The position numbers and the translations under genes were made by a program. A stretch of DNA of 19,852 bases from Candidatus Cloacimonadota bacterium. Lineage in GTDB: Bacteria; Cloacimonadota; Cloacimonadia; Cloacimonadales; JAOZMQ01. Numbering within the stretch: position 1 is the first letter of the stretch; every line of letters starts with the position of its first letter. The notes beneath the pieces were generated by a model. The model searched no databases and was not told the DNA's origin. It saw only the letters and a list, made by a program, of their open reading frames with translations. The stretch covers positions 1 to 19,852 of the forward strand of contig JAOZMQ010000012.1 in the NCBI GenBank assembly GCA_029934195.1, read 5' to 3'. This document shows, in pieces, positions 1 through 7,742 of this stretch.

Positions 1-918
1 AAAAACATGATCACTGGTGCTGCTCAGATGGATGGTGCTATTCTTGTTGTAAGTGCAGCAGATGGCCCAATGCCACAAACACGCGAACATATTTTGCTCG
101 CACGTCAGGTTGGCGTTCCGGCAATGGTCGTTTTCTTAAACAAATGTGACCTTGTTGATGATGAAGAATTGTTAGAACTTGTAGAATTAGAAGTTCGAGA
201 TCTTTTAACTGAATATGGCTTCCCTGGTGATGATATCCCTGTTGTCTATGGTTCAGCTCTTAAAGGTTTAAATGGTGATCCAGAAGGTGAAGCTTCACTC
301 CAAAAATTAATGGATGAAGTTGACCGTTATATCCCTCTACCAAAGAGAGATAAAGACCTTCCTTTCCTTTTACCTGTGGAAGATGTCTTCTCAATTCCAG
401 GACGCGGAACAGTTGCTACTGGTAGAGTTGAACGTGGTGAAGTAAAAGTTGGTGAAAAAGTTGAAAGAGTTGGTATTAGAGAAACTGTCACAACAACCTG
501 TACTGGTGTTGAGATGTTCCGTAAAATCCTTGATTATGCAGAAGCCGGAGATAATATAGGTATTCTTCTTCGTGGTTTTGCGAAAACAGATGTTGAACGC
601 GGAATGGTAATGGCTAAGCCAAAATCTATTCTTCCTCATACCAAATTCAAAGGTGAAACTTATGTTCTCACTAAAGACGAAGGTGGTCGTCACAAACCTT
701 TCTTTACTGGTTACAGACCTCAATTTTATTTCAGAACTACAGATGTTACAGGGTCATTAACTTTACCTGAGGGTGTTGAAATGGTTATGCCTGGTGATAA
801 TGTGACTGTAGATGTTGAATTAATAACTCCTATTGCAATGGATCAAGGTCTTCGCTTCGCTATTCGTGAAGGTGGTAGAACCATTGGTGCCGGTGTCGTT
901 GGAACTGTTTTAGGATAG
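1..918 (+). CDS. tuf: Elongation factor Tu, 3' part
   Basis: GTP-dependent carrier of aminoacyl-tRNA to the ribosomal A site. The frame is open from base 1 (Lys-Asn-Met-Ile-Thr-Gly-Ala), so the first ~88 residues, with the P-loop and the DCPGH switch II motif, lie outside the window. Visible are the G4 motif NKCD (139-150), the G5 element GSALK, the domain 2 start FSIPGRGTVATGRVERG, and the domain 3 blocks GYRPQFYFRTTDVTG, MVMPGDN and RFAIREGGRTIGAG with the usual C-terminus VLG. It lies 14 nt upstream of rpsJ with no terminator between them, so the str cluster (rpsL-rpsG-fusA-tuf, presumably to the left) probably reads into the S10 cluster. Identity is certain; only the start is missing. Confidence 0.98.
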   Translation, partial: KNMITGAAQMDGAILVVSAADGPMPQTREHILLARQVGVPAMVVFLNKCDLVDDEELLELVELEVRDLLTEYGFPGDDIPVVYGSALKGLNGDPEGEASLQKLMDEVDRYIPLPKRDKDLPFLLPVEDVFSIPGRGTVATGRVERGEVKVGEKVERVGIRETVTTTCTGVEMFRKILDYAEAGDNIGILLRGFAKTDVERGMVMAKPKSILPHTKFKGETYVLTKDEGGRHKPFFTGYRPQFYFRTTDVTGSLTLPEGVEMVMPGDNVTVDVELITPIAMDQGLRFAIREGGRTIGAGVVGTVLG

Positions 919-932
919 TTCTGGAGGAACAG

Positions 933-1250
933 GTGAGTAATAAAAAAACAAACCGAATTAGAATTCGATTAAAAGCATACGATTACAGATTGCTTGATAG
1001 ATCAGTAGCAGAGATTATCAGAAGTACAAAAAATACTGGTGCTCGTGTTGTTGGACCTATCCCTCTCCCAACAGAGAGGACATTGTACACTGTTCTTCGT
1101 TCTCCACATGTTGACAAGAAATCTCAGGATCAATTTGAAATGCTAGTTCATAAAAGAATAGTTGACATTGTAAATCCGACTCCACAAACGACAGGAGCTT
1201 TGAAGAAATTAAGCTTACCTGCGGGAGTTCACGTAGAGATCAAGACATAA
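933..1250 (+). CDS. rpsJ: 30S ribosomal protein uS10 (NusE)
   Basis: Small-subunit head protein that also acts with NusB in transcription antitermination. The 105-residue length is typical. Family blocks are IRIRLKAYDYRLLDRS near the N-terminus, GPIPLPTERT at 41-50 (the long loop) and RSPHVDKKSQDQFE at 57-70. The start is a GTG at 933 preceded by GGAGG at 923-927, 5 nt upstream; no better ATG exists. It is the first gene of the S10 group and directly follows tuf. Confidence 0.98.
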   Translation: MSNKKTNRIRIRLKAYDYRLLDRSVAEIIRSTKNTGARVVGPIPLPTERTLYTVLRSPHVDKKSQDQFEMLVHKRIVDIVNPTPQTTGALKKLSLPAGVHVEIKT

Positions 1251-1260
1251 GGAGCTGAAA

Positions 1261-1884
1261 ATGATCGGTTTAATAGGTAAAAAGCTCGGTATGACACAGA
1301 TTTTCCTTGATGATGGCAGGGTTATGCCTGTAACAGTTATTAAGGCAGGACCTTGTAGAGTTGTACAGCGAAAAACAGTTGAGAAAGATGGTTATAATGC
1401 AGTTCAATTGGGTTTTGAAGAGATTAGAAAAGATAAAGTTAGAAAACCTCAATTAGCTCATTTTGAGAAACATGAAAGTCCAAATTTCCGTTATTTAAAA
1501 GAATTTCGATTAAAAGTCTATGTTGATATAAAAAAAGGTGAAGTGTTCGATGTCGGAATTTTCCAACAACATGAACTTCTCTCAGTTACCGGTACTTCAA
1601 AAGGTAAAGGTTTCACCGGTGTTATGAAGCGACATGGTTTCCATGGTTTCAAAGCAAGTCATGGTGTGCATGAATCATATAGAGGTCCCGGTTCAATAGG
1701 ACAGTGTGCTACTCCAGCTAGAGTACTTAAAGGTAAGAAATTACCTGGTCACAAAGGTGTGGAAAGGGTAACAACAAAAAACCTTGAAATAATTAAAGTT
1801 GATGTAAAAAATAACTTAATTATGGTCAAAGGTGCTGTACCCGGACATAGAAATAGTGTTGTTCTTCTTAAAAAAGAGATTTAG
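1261..1884 (+). CDS. rplC: 50S ribosomal protein uL3
   Basis: Early-assembling 23S rRNA binder whose long loop reaches the peptidyl-transferase centre. The N-terminus MIGLIGKKLGMTQIF is characteristic. The loop block GTSKGKGFTGVMKRHGF (111-127) is followed by RGPGSIGQCATPARV (141-155). Gln148 aligns with the E. coli glutamine methylated by PrmB, though whether it is modified here cannot be seen. Length 207 is usual. SD AAGGAG lies 6 nt before the ATG. Confidence 0.98.
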   Translation: MIGLIGKKLGMTQIFLDDGRVMPVTVIKAGPCRVVQRKTVEKDGYNAVQLGFEEIRKDKVRKPQLAHFEKHESPNFRYLKEFRLKVYVDIKKGEVFDVGIFQQHELLSVTGTSKGKGFTGVMKRHGFHGFKASHGVHESYRGPGSIGQCATPARVLKGKKLPGHKGVERVTTKNLEIIKVDVKNNLIMVKGAVPGHRNSVVLLKKEI

Positions 1885-1898
1885 TTAGGAGAATTTAA

Positions 1899-2534
1899 AT
1901 GTTGAAAGCAATAAAATATTCAGCCACTGGTGAAGAAATAGGTAAAGTAGATTTACCGGAAGCGCTCTTCGCTGCTGAGGCAAAAAACCCTGAAGCCACA
2001 ATTTATGAGGTTATCAAGTGTTATTTGCGTAATCAGCGACAAGGAACAGCTGCAGTTAAGTTCAGAGGTGATGTTAAAGGAAGTGGTCGCAAATTATACC
2101 GTCAAAAAGGAACAGGTAATGCCAGAGTTGGTAATAGCCGTACAAATATTCGTGTTGGTGGTGGTAATGCATTTGGACCAATTCCAAAGAATTGGAACAA
2201 ACCAATTCCAAAGAAAAAAAGAAGATTAGCTCTCAAGTTAGCTCTTACAGAAAGAGCGAAATCAAATCAAGTGATCGTAATTGAAAGCTTAGATTTTGAT
2301 AAACCAAACACAAAGGGTGCTATGGAACTTCTTACAAAAATTTCACCTGATAAAGTTAGAAAACTTATTCTTGTTGATGGAAGCGATAAAAATATCGTAA
2401 AATCTTTTAGTAATCTTGAATATGTTGAGATGAATCGAGCAGATTCAACTTTCGCTTATGAAATATTAAAATGTAAGAATCTTATTCTGACCGAAGCAGC
2501 TTTAAGTAAAATCTTGGAGGTATTTAACAAATGA
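1899..2534 (+). CDS. rplD: 50S ribosomal protein uL4
   Basis: Primary 23S rRNA binder whose extended loop lines the exit-tunnel constriction; in enterobacteria it represses its own operon. 211 residues. RQGTAAVKFRGDVKGSGRK (47-65) and YRQKGTGNARVG (67-78) form the tunnel loop, then FGPIPKNWNKPIPKKKRRLA (92-111) leads into the globular domain. The TGA stop overlaps the rplW start in an ATGA tetranucleotide (2531-2534), indicating translational coupling. A short DNA repeat with a hairpin lies in the coding sequence at 2177-2215. Confidence 0.98.
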   Translation: MLKAIKYSATGEEIGKVDLPEALFAAEAKNPEATIYEVIKCYLRNQRQGTAAVKFRGDVKGSGRKLYRQKGTGNARVGNSRTNIRVGGGNAFGPIPKNWNKPIPKKKRRLALKLALTERAKSNQVIVIESLDFDKPNTKGAMELLTKISPDKVRKLILVDGSDKNIVKSFSNLEYVEMNRADSTFAYEILKCKNLILTEAALSKILEVFNK

Positions 2535-2818
2535 AACATCCAAGAGAGATAATCATTTCCCCATTGATTACTGAGAAAACCAGTTTGCAAAGGGAAACTA
2601 CAAATAGTTATTCATTCAAAGTAAGCATTAATGCTAATAAAATAGAAATTAAAAGTGCTATTGAGAAAATTTTCGAAGTAAGCGTTGTCAGAGTAAATAC
2701 TATTCGTCAGCTTGGAAAAGTTAAAAGAATGGGAAAGTATGTTGGTAAACGTGCAGATTGGAAAAAAGCAATAGTGACTTTAAAGCCTGGTAATAAAATA
2801 CCGGACTTCGAAGTATAA
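2531..2818 (+). CDS. rplW: 50S ribosomal protein uL23
   Basis: Exit-port protein; docking site for trigger factor and the signal recognition particle. 95 residues with the family start IISPLITEKTS. Glu15 in the ITEK motif aligns with E. coli Glu18, the trigger-factor contact. The C-terminal part carries VNTIRQLGKVKRMGKYVGKR and the WKKAIVTLKPG strand. The start overlaps the rplD stop by 4 nt, with GGAGG at 2516-2520, 10 nt upstream. Confidence 0.97.
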   Translation: MKHPREIIISPLITEKTSLQRETTNSYSFKVSINANKIEIKSAIEKIFEVSVVRVNTIRQLGKVKRMGKYVGKRADWKKAIVTLKPGNKIPDFEV

Positions 2819-2828
2819 GGAGTTGTAG

Positions 2829-3662
2829 ATGGGAATTAAGAAATACAAACCGATAACTCCGACGTTGAGATTTAAAACCGGATACACTTTTGATGAAATC
2901 ACAAAATCAACTCCGGAAAAGTCGTTGTTGGCTCCACTGCCCAAAAGAGCCGGAAGAAACCACTTTGGTCGTATTACTTGTAGGCATCGTGGTGGTGGTC
3001 ACAAAAGACGTTATAGAATTATTGATTTCAAAAGAAATAAATTTGATATTCCTGCAAAAGTTGCAGCAATTGAGTATGATCCTAATAGAACTTCTCGTAT
3101 TGCACTTTTGCATTATATTGATGGCGAAAAGAGATATATTATCGCTCCTTTAGGTCTTGAAGTTGGAACTATGATTATTTCTGGTGAAGAAGCTCCAATT
3201 AAAGTTGGAAATGCTCTTCCTTTGAGAAGAGTACCTTTGGGTTCTTTTATCCATAATGTAGAATTCAAACCAGGAAGAGGTGGTCAATTAGCAAGAAGTG
3301 CCGGTTCTTATGGACAGGTAGTTGCTAAAGAAGGCGGATATGTTCATGTCAAAATGCCATCAGGTGATGTTCACCTTTTGAGAAAAGAATGTTATGCTAC
3401 AATGGGACAGGTTGGTAATACAGAACACAATCTCATTGTTATCGGAAAAGCTGGACGTAAAAGATGGATGGGAATCCGACCAACTGTACGTGGTGTGGTT
3501 ATGAATCCTGTTGATCATCCAATGGGTGGTGGTGAAGCCAAAACATCCGGTGGTGGTCATCCTGTATCACCTTGGGGCGTTCTTGCTAAAGGCGGAAAAA
3601 CTAGAAAACGTCATAAATATTCCGATAAGTATATAATTAAGTCGAAGAAAAAGAAGAAATAG
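2829..3662 (+). CDS. rplB: 50S ribosomal protein uL2
   Basis: Core large-subunit protein needed for subunit association and an active peptidyl-transferase centre. 277 residues. Motifs: GRITCRHRGGGHKRRYRIID (48-67), EYDPNRTSRIALL (82-94), GGQLARSAGSYGQVVAKEGGY (151-171) and RGVVMNPVDHPMGGGEAK (221-238). His230 corresponds to the conserved E. coli His229. The next position, usually His in proteobacteria, is Met232 here. It ends in a Lys-rich tail. SD AAGGAG precedes the ATG. Confidence 0.98.
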   Translation: MGIKKYKPITPTLRFKTGYTFDEITKSTPEKSLLAPLPKRAGRNHFGRITCRHRGGGHKRRYRIIDFKRNKFDIPAKVAAIEYDPNRTSRIALLHYIDGEKRYIIAPLGLEVGTMIISGEEAPIKVGNALPLRRVPLGSFIHNVEFKPGRGGQLARSAGSYGQVVAKEGGYVHVKMPSGDVHLLRKECYATMGQVGNTEHNLIVIGKAGRKRWMGIRPTVRGVVMNPVDHPMGGGEAKTSGGGHPVSPWGVLAKGGKTRKRHKYSDKYIIKSKKKKK

Positions 3663-3682
3663 GAATCCGGAGGATTTAGAAT

Positions 3683-3958
3683 ATGGCTCGTTCAATAAAG
3701 AAGGGACCTTTCGTTGATGATCACCTCCTAGCTAAGGTTGAAAAACTCAATGCTGATAACAAAAAACAGGTAATTAAAACATGGTCAAGAAGATCTACTG
3801 TTTTACCTGATTTTATCGGGCACACTTTTGCTGTACATAATGGACGCAAATTTGTTCCTGTATTTGTATCAGAAAACATGGTTGGACATAAACTGGGAGA
3901 ATTTTCACCGACGCGTACATATCGTGGACACAAAGATAAAAAGAAAAAAGGCAGATAA
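3683..3958 (+). CDS. rpsS: 30S ribosomal protein uS19
   Basis: Head protein that pairs with uS13 near the A-site tRNA. 91 residues starting MARSIKKGPFVDDHLL; the core has TWSRRSTVLPDFIGHTFAVHNG, and the C-terminal part has GHKLGEFSPTRTYRGH followed by a basic tail. A strong GGAGG at 3669-3673 lies 9 nt before the ATG. It sits in the normal rplB-rpsS-rplV order. Confidence 0.98.
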   Translation: MARSIKKGPFVDDHLLAKVEKLNADNKKQVIKTWSRRSTVLPDFIGHTFAVHNGRKFVPVFVSENMVGHKLGEFSPTRTYRGHKDKKKKGR

Positions 3959-3976
3959 TAGCAAGGAGTTAAGATA

Positions 3977-4315
3977 ATGGAAGCTATCGCTAGAGTTCGA
4001 AATTTGAGAGGCTCTGCTCGTAAGGCGAGATTAGTGCTTGATTTGATTAGAGGAAAAAACGTGCCTGATGCACAAAAAATCCTTTACTTTTCTAATAAGC
4101 GCGTAGCAGCAAATATTTCAAAACTTCTTAATTCAGCTATTGCAAATGCTACTGTAAAAGAAGGAAAAGCTGAAATAGATAGAATGGTTGTAAATATAGC
4201 TTTTGCTGATGATGGACCAATCATGAAACGTCACCGTCCAAGAGCCCAAGGACGTGCGACAGTTATTAGAAGAAGAACTTGTCACATAACCGTTGTCGTT
4301 TCTGACGAGAAATAG
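3977..4315 (+). CDS. rplV: 50S ribosomal protein uL22
   Basis: Binds several 23S rRNA domains; its beta-hairpin lines the exit tunnel beside uL4. 112 residues, with RGSARKARLVLDLIRGK at 11-27 and the hairpin DDGPIMKRHRPRAQGRA at 78-94, the region altered in macrolide-resistant mutants of other bacteria. No deletion is seen in that loop. SD AAGGAG at 3963-3968 lies 8 nt before the ATG. Confidence 0.98.
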   Translation: MEAIARVRNLRGSARKARLVLDLIRGKNVPDAQKILYFSNKRVAANISKLLNSAIANATVKEGKAEIDRMVVNIAFADDGPIMKRHRPRAQGRATVIRRRTCHITVVVSDEK

Positions 4316-4326
4316 AGGAGGAATCT

Positions 4327-4974
4327 TTGGGACAGAAAGTTAATCCTATAATTTACCGTATAGGTGTAAACAAAGATTGGGATTCCAAATGGTTTGCAAC
4401 TGGTAATCAGTACATAGAGAATCTCATGGAAGATTTGAAAGTTAAGAAATATTTGAAGAACCGCCTCAATGGAGCAATGGTTGGAAACGTAATAATTTCA
4501 CGTAAAGCCAATTCGATGAATATTGATATTCATACCGCTCGTCCGGGACAAGTTATCGGTAGAAAAGGTGCCGAAATAGAAAGTCTGAGAAATGAATTGA
4601 CGGTTCTGCTAAACAAAACAAGAAAACATCGTTTGAATGTATTTATTAACATTAATGAAGTAAAGAAGCCTTGGACATCAGCAACATTAGTTGGTGAAGA
4701 AGTTGCAAGACAATTAAGAGACAGAGTTTCTTTCAGACGTGCGATGAAAACAGCTATCAGAAACGCTATGAGAGATGGTGCACAAGGTATCAAAGTACAA
4801 TGTGCAGGTCGTCTTGGTGGTGCGGAAATGGCAAGAACAGAACGTTATCAAGAAGGAAGAACTCCTTTACATACATTAAGAGCTGATATCGATTACCGTT
4901 TGACTGAATGTGAAACGACTTATGGAATTATCGGAATTAAAGTGTGGATATATAAAGGTGATATACTGAATTAA
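4327..4974 (+). CDS. rpsC: 30S ribosomal protein uS3
   Basis: Part of the mRNA entry channel and its helicase activity. 215 residues with the conserved start GQKVNP. The KH-domain loop GRKG is at 78-81, within ARPGQVIGRKGAEI. The C-terminal domain carries RRAMKTAIRNAMRDGAQGIK and CAGRLGGAEMARTE. The start is a TTG at 4327 with AGGAGGA just upstream. No ATG or GTG gives the conserved GQKVNP terminus, so TTG is well supported. Confidence 0.97.
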   Translation: MGQKVNPIIYRIGVNKDWDSKWFATGNQYIENLMEDLKVKKYLKNRLNGAMVGNVIISRKANSMNIDIHTARPGQVIGRKGAEIESLRNELTVLLNKTRKHRLNVFININEVKKPWTSATLVGEEVARQLRDRVSFRRAMKTAIRNAMRDGAQGIKVQCAGRLGGAEMARTERYQEGRTPLHTLRADIDYRLTECETTYGIIGIKVWIYKGDILN

Positions 4975-4984
4975 GGAGTGATTA

Positions 4985-5404
4985 ATGTTAGCCCCAAAAA
5001 AAGTTAAACATAGAAAGGTAATGCGCGGTCGCCGAAGTGGTCTTGCTTATCGTGGATGCAATGTAGATTTTGGAGATTACGGATTATTAGCTCTCGGAGA
5101 TGCTTGGCTTACCAGTCGTCAGATTGAGGCTGCCCGTGTAGCAATAACTCGTCAAACAAAAAGAAATGGGAAAGTATATATACGAATTTTTCCAGACAAG
5201 CCGGTAACGGCAAAGCCAGCTGAAACTCGTATGGGTAAAGGTAAAGGAGCTCCGGAATATTGGGTTGCTGTTGTAAAACCAGGAAGAGTTCTTTTCGAAT
5301 TTGAAGGTGTTGATCTTGCTACAGCAAAAGAAGCTTGCAGGTTAGCAGGAAATAAGTTACCAATAAAAACAAAGATGGTTGCAAGAGAAGGAATTGAGAT
5401 ATGA
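4985..5404 (+). CDS. rplP: 50S ribosomal protein uL16
   Basis: Late-assembly protein near the A-site tRNA elbow. 139 residues beginning MLAPKKVKHRKVMRGRR. FPDKPVTAKPAETRMGKGKG (69-88) contains Arg82, aligned with E. coli Arg81, which the oxygenase YcfD hydroxylates in that species. Its stop overlaps the rpmC start as ATGA at 5401-5404, so translation is probably coupled. SD AAGGAG precedes the ATG. Confidence 0.98.
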   Translation: MLAPKKVKHRKVMRGRRSGLAYRGCNVDFGDYGLLALGDAWLTSRQIEAARVAITRQTKRNGKVYIRIFPDKPVTAKPAETRMGKGKGAPEYWVAVVKPGRVLFEFEGVDLATAKEACRLAGNKLPIKTKMVAREGIEI

Positions 5405-5592
5405 AAATAGTTGAACTCCGAGAATTTAGTAATGATGAATTAACTCAGAAGCTTGAAGATTTAAAAGAAGAATCATTCAATCTTAGATTTAATAAAGCAT
5501 TAAACCGTCTTGAAAACCCTTTACGTATCCGCGAAGTGAGAAGGGATATTGCCCGTATTAAGACTTTGCTTACTGAAAGAGATAAGAGGTAA
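5401..5592 (+). CDS. rpmC: 50S ribosomal protein uL29
   Basis: Small two-helix protein at the exit port that helps form the SRP and trigger-factor platform. 63 residues; starts MKIVELREFSNDELTQKLED and continues through NLRFNKALNRLENPLRIREV, the standard L29 signature. It overlaps rplP by 4 nt. It shows no strong SD of its own distinct from rplP coding sequence, so coupling is likely. Confidence 0.97.
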   Translation: MKIVELREFSNDELTQKLEDLKEESFNLRFNKALNRLENPLRIREVRRDIARIKTLLTERDKR

Positions 5593-5595
5593 TAG

Positions 5596-5850
5596 ATGGA
5601 AAGCGGAAGAAAAGTAACTAAAGAGGGAATCGTTGTTAGCGATAAAATGGATAAAACTATAGTTGTCAGAATTGAACGACGTTTTATGCACCCTTTATAT
5701 AAGAAAATTGTTAGAAAACATAAAAGGTTTAAGGCTCATGATGAAAAGAATGAGTGCAATACCGGTGATAAAGTTTTAATTGTTGAGAGCAAACCATTTA
5801 GTAGAGACAAAAAATGGAATCTCTTAAAAATTATTGAAAGAAGTAAATAA
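5596..5850 (+). CDS. rpsQ: 30S ribosomal protein uS17
   Basis: OB-fold protein that binds 16S rRNA early in assembly. 84 residues. The N-terminal strand pattern GIVVSDKMDKTIVVRIERR is followed by HPLYKKIVRKHKRFKAHDE and GDKVLIVESKPFSRDKKW, both diagnostic. Only 3 nt separate it from the rpmC stop, and the likely SD AGAGGT lies inside the rpmC end. Confidence 0.97.
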   Translation: MESGRKVTKEGIVVSDKMDKTIVVRIERRFMHPLYKKIVRKHKRFKAHDEKNECNTGDKVLIVESKPFSRDKKWNLLKIIERSK

Positions 5851-5861
5851 GGAGAAATGTA

Positions 5862-6230
5862 ATGATTCAAGCACAAACAGTACTAAAGATAGCAGACAAC
5901 TCCGGTGCTAAAAAAGCCATGTGTATTAAAGTACTCGGTGGTTCTAAGAGAAAATATGCTTCTATTGGTGATGTTATTGTTGTTGCCATTAAATCTGCAA
6001 CTCCTACCGGTAAGATCAAAAAAGGAACTGTTCAAAGAGCTGTTATTGTAAGAACAAAAAAAGAAGTTCGTAGAAAAGACGGTTCTTATATTAGATTCCA
6101 GGATAATGCAGCAGTTATAATTGATGAAAGAGAGGAGCCATTAGCGACTCGTATTTTTGGACCTGTAGCTCGTGAATTGAGAGAAAATAATTTTAGCAAA
6201 ATTGTTTCCCTTGCACCTGAAGTTATCTAG
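5862..6230 (+). CDS. rplN: 50S ribosomal protein uL14
   Basis: Subunit-interface protein forming bridges with 16S rRNA; RsfS binds it in other bacteria. 122 residues, the family norm. It begins MIQAQTVLKIADNSGAKKAM, then CIKVLGGSKRKYASIGD, AVIVRTKKEVRRKDGSYIRF (62-81 area) and the C-terminal GPVARELRENNFSKIVSLAPEV. SD AAGGAG lies 7 nt before the ATG. Confidence 0.98.
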   Translation: MIQAQTVLKIADNSGAKKAMCIKVLGGSKRKYASIGDVIVVAIKSATPTGKIKKGTVQRAVIVRTKKEVRRKDGSYIRFQDNAAVIIDEREEPLATRIFGPVARELRENNFSKIVSLAPEVI

Positions 6231-6238
6231 GAGAAAAG

Positions 6239-6556
6239 ATGGAAAAGAAAATGAGAATAAAAAAAGGTGACAAAGTTGTAGTTATCTCCGGCAAATATAA
6301 AGGAGTAAAAGGGTTGGTTTTAAAAGCTTTTCCTAAAACACAACGAGTTATTGTTGAAAAAGTTAATTTCATCAAAAAACATGTTAGACCTAACCAACAG
6401 AATCAACAAGGTGGGATTATTGAGAAAGAATCTCCAATTCACGTTTCTAACGTTATGTTACTAAACGCTAAAATTGGACAAGTAACTCGTGCCGTTTGGA
6501 AAAAAGTTGGTGATCGTCGTGTAAGAGTCTGTAAAAAGACTGGCGATGAAATTTAA
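6239..6556 (+). CDS. rplX: 50S ribosomal protein uL24
   Basis: Assembly-initiator protein near the exit port. 105 residues. A KOW motif (KKGDKVVVISGKYKGVKG) occupies about 8-25, followed by VEKVNFIKKHVRP. The start at 6239 has AGGAG at 6229-6233, 5 nt away. A second in-frame ATG at 6251 would match the shorter MRIKKGD start seen elsewhere but would be 17 nt from that SD, so 6239 is preferred. Confidence 0.96.
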   Translation: MEKKMRIKKGDKVVVISGKYKGVKGLVLKAFPKTQRVIVEKVNFIKKHVRPNQQNQQGGIIEKESPIHVSNVMLLNAKIGQVTRAVWKKVGDRRVRVCKKTGDEI

Positions 6557-6566
6557 GGAGTAAGGA

Positions 6567-7106
6567 ATGAATCGTTTAAAAGAAAGATATAGAAAAGAAA
6601 TTGTTCCTACTTTGATGAAACATTTTGAATTCAAGAACATCCACCAAGTTCCAAAACTTGATAAGATTATCGTTAACATGGGAGTTGGAGAAGCTACGCA
6701 AAATAAAGCATTCTTAGACAGTGCAGTCAAAGATTTAGAGATGATAACAGGTAGAAAGTCAATAATAACACATGCCAGAAAATCAATCTCAAATTTTAAA
6801 CTACGTGAAGATATGCCAATTGGTTGCAAAGTTACGCTTCGGGACGAGATAATGTATGAATTTTTCGATAAGTTGATTACACTTGTATTACCGCGCATGC
6901 GTGACTTCAAAGGTGTTGGATTGAAATTTGACGGACGAGGAAATTATACATTAGGATTAAGAGAACAAACAATATTCCCTGAAATTGAGTATGATAAAAT
7001 TGATAAAGTAAGAGGAATGAATATTACAATCGTAACCACGGCAGATAATGATGAAGAAGGAAAAGAACTTCTGAAGACATTTGGTATGCCGTTTAAGAAA
7101 AAATAG
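6567..7106 (+). CDS. rplE: 50S ribosomal protein uL5
   Basis: Binds 5S rRNA with uL18 and contacts the P-site tRNA and uS13. 179 residues, the usual length. MNRLKERYRKEIVPTLMKHF starts it; then VPKLDKIIVNMGVGEA, TGRKSIITHARKSISNFKLR and the C-terminal GLREQTIFPEIEYDKID with GMNITIVTTADNDEE. SD TAAGGAG precedes the ATG. Confidence 0.98.
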   Translation: MNRLKERYRKEIVPTLMKHFEFKNIHQVPKLDKIIVNMGVGEATQNKAFLDSAVKDLEMITGRKSIITHARKSISNFKLREDMPIGCKVTLRDEIMYEFFDKLITLVLPRMRDFKGVGLKFDGRGNYTLGLREQTIFPEIEYDKIDKVRGMNITIVTTADNDEEGKELLKTFGMPFKKK

Positions 7107-7117
7107 GCGGAGTTAGT

Positions 7118-7303
7118 ATGGCCAAAAAATCATTAGTCGTAAAACAAAAAAGAACTCCTAAATTCAAAGTTAGAGAATATTCAAGATGCCAGCTTTGCGG
7201 AAGATCAAGAGCTTATATGAGAGATTTTGGAATATGCCGGCTTTGTTTCCGTAAATTAGCGTCTGAAGGTCAGCTTCCTGGCGTAAGAAAAGCCAGCTGG
7301 TAA
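7118..7303 (+). CDS. rpsN: 30S ribosomal protein uS14, zinc-binding short form
   Basis: 61-residue form of uS14 (type Z) in the small-subunit head. Four cysteines form a zinc ribbon: Cys24 and Cys27 (SRCQLCGR), Cys40 and Cys43 (GICRLCFR). The family ending LPGVRKASW is intact. Its place between rplE and rpsH is the standard one. Zinc binding is inferred from the family, where loss of these cysteines defines the alternative form. Confidence 0.98.
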   Translation: MAKKSLVVKQKRTPKFKVREYSRCQLCGRSRAYMRDFGICRLCFRKLASEGQLPGVRKASW

Positions 7304-7315
7304 ATTGGAGGAAGA

Positions 7316-7729
7316 ATGAGTGTTACTGATCCTATTGCTGATGCTATCACAAAAGTTCGAAATGCTTATAGAGCAAAGCATATAAAGGTTACTGTTAATC
7401 ATAGTAATGTTGTAGAAAACGTTATTAAGATTTTAGTGAAAGAGAACTATATAAATAGTTATCAGATATTAGAAAGAGACGTAGATAAAAAAAGATATAG
7501 AAAACAGATTTTTATTAATCTTCGTTACACAAATACCGGTGAGACTTTGATTCGTGGAATTCAAAGAATTAGTAAACCAGGAAGACGTGTATATGTTAAG
7601 GGGACAAATATACCATCTGTATATAATAATATTGGATGTGCTATTATTTCTACCAACCGTGGTGTAATGGTTGATAGAGAAGCCCGTAAGATAAACGTCG
7701 GTGGCGAATATCTTTGTAAGGTTTGGTAG
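7316..7729 (+). CDS. rpsH: 30S ribosomal protein uS8
   Basis: Central-domain 16S rRNA binder and, in E. coli, the repressor of the spc operon. 137 residues: it starts MSVTDPIADAITKVRNAYRA, has RGIQRISKPGRRVYVKGTNI in the middle and a C-terminal block of NRGVMVDREARK then GGEYLCKVW. SD GGAGGAAG sits just before the ATG. No S8-binding operator was convincingly visible upstream. Confidence 0.98.
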   Translation: MSVTDPIADAITKVRNAYRAKHIKVTVNHSNVVENVIKILVKENYINSYQILERDVDKKRYRKQIFINLRYTNTGETLIRGIQRISKPGRRVYVKGTNIPSVYNNIGCAIISTNRGVMVDREARKINVGGEYLCKVW

Positions 7730-7742
7730 TTAGGAGATTAAG

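Noticed and set aside
391..723. Minus-strand 110-codon ORF opposite tuf
   Set aside because: It is a shadow of the conserved EF-Tu reading frame. The Thr/Ser/Asn/Phe-rich composition is that of antisense translation.
2005..2229. Plus-strand alternative-frame ORF inside rplD, and a similar one inside rpsE (8790-9017)
   Set aside because: Out-of-frame readings within well-conserved genes; no SD and no recognisable product.
6461..6910. Minus-strand 149-codon ORF opposite rplX/rplE
   Set aside because: It lies wholly antisense to two certain ribosomal-protein genes, has low-complexity Ser/Phe/Ile-rich sequence and no SD or family motif.
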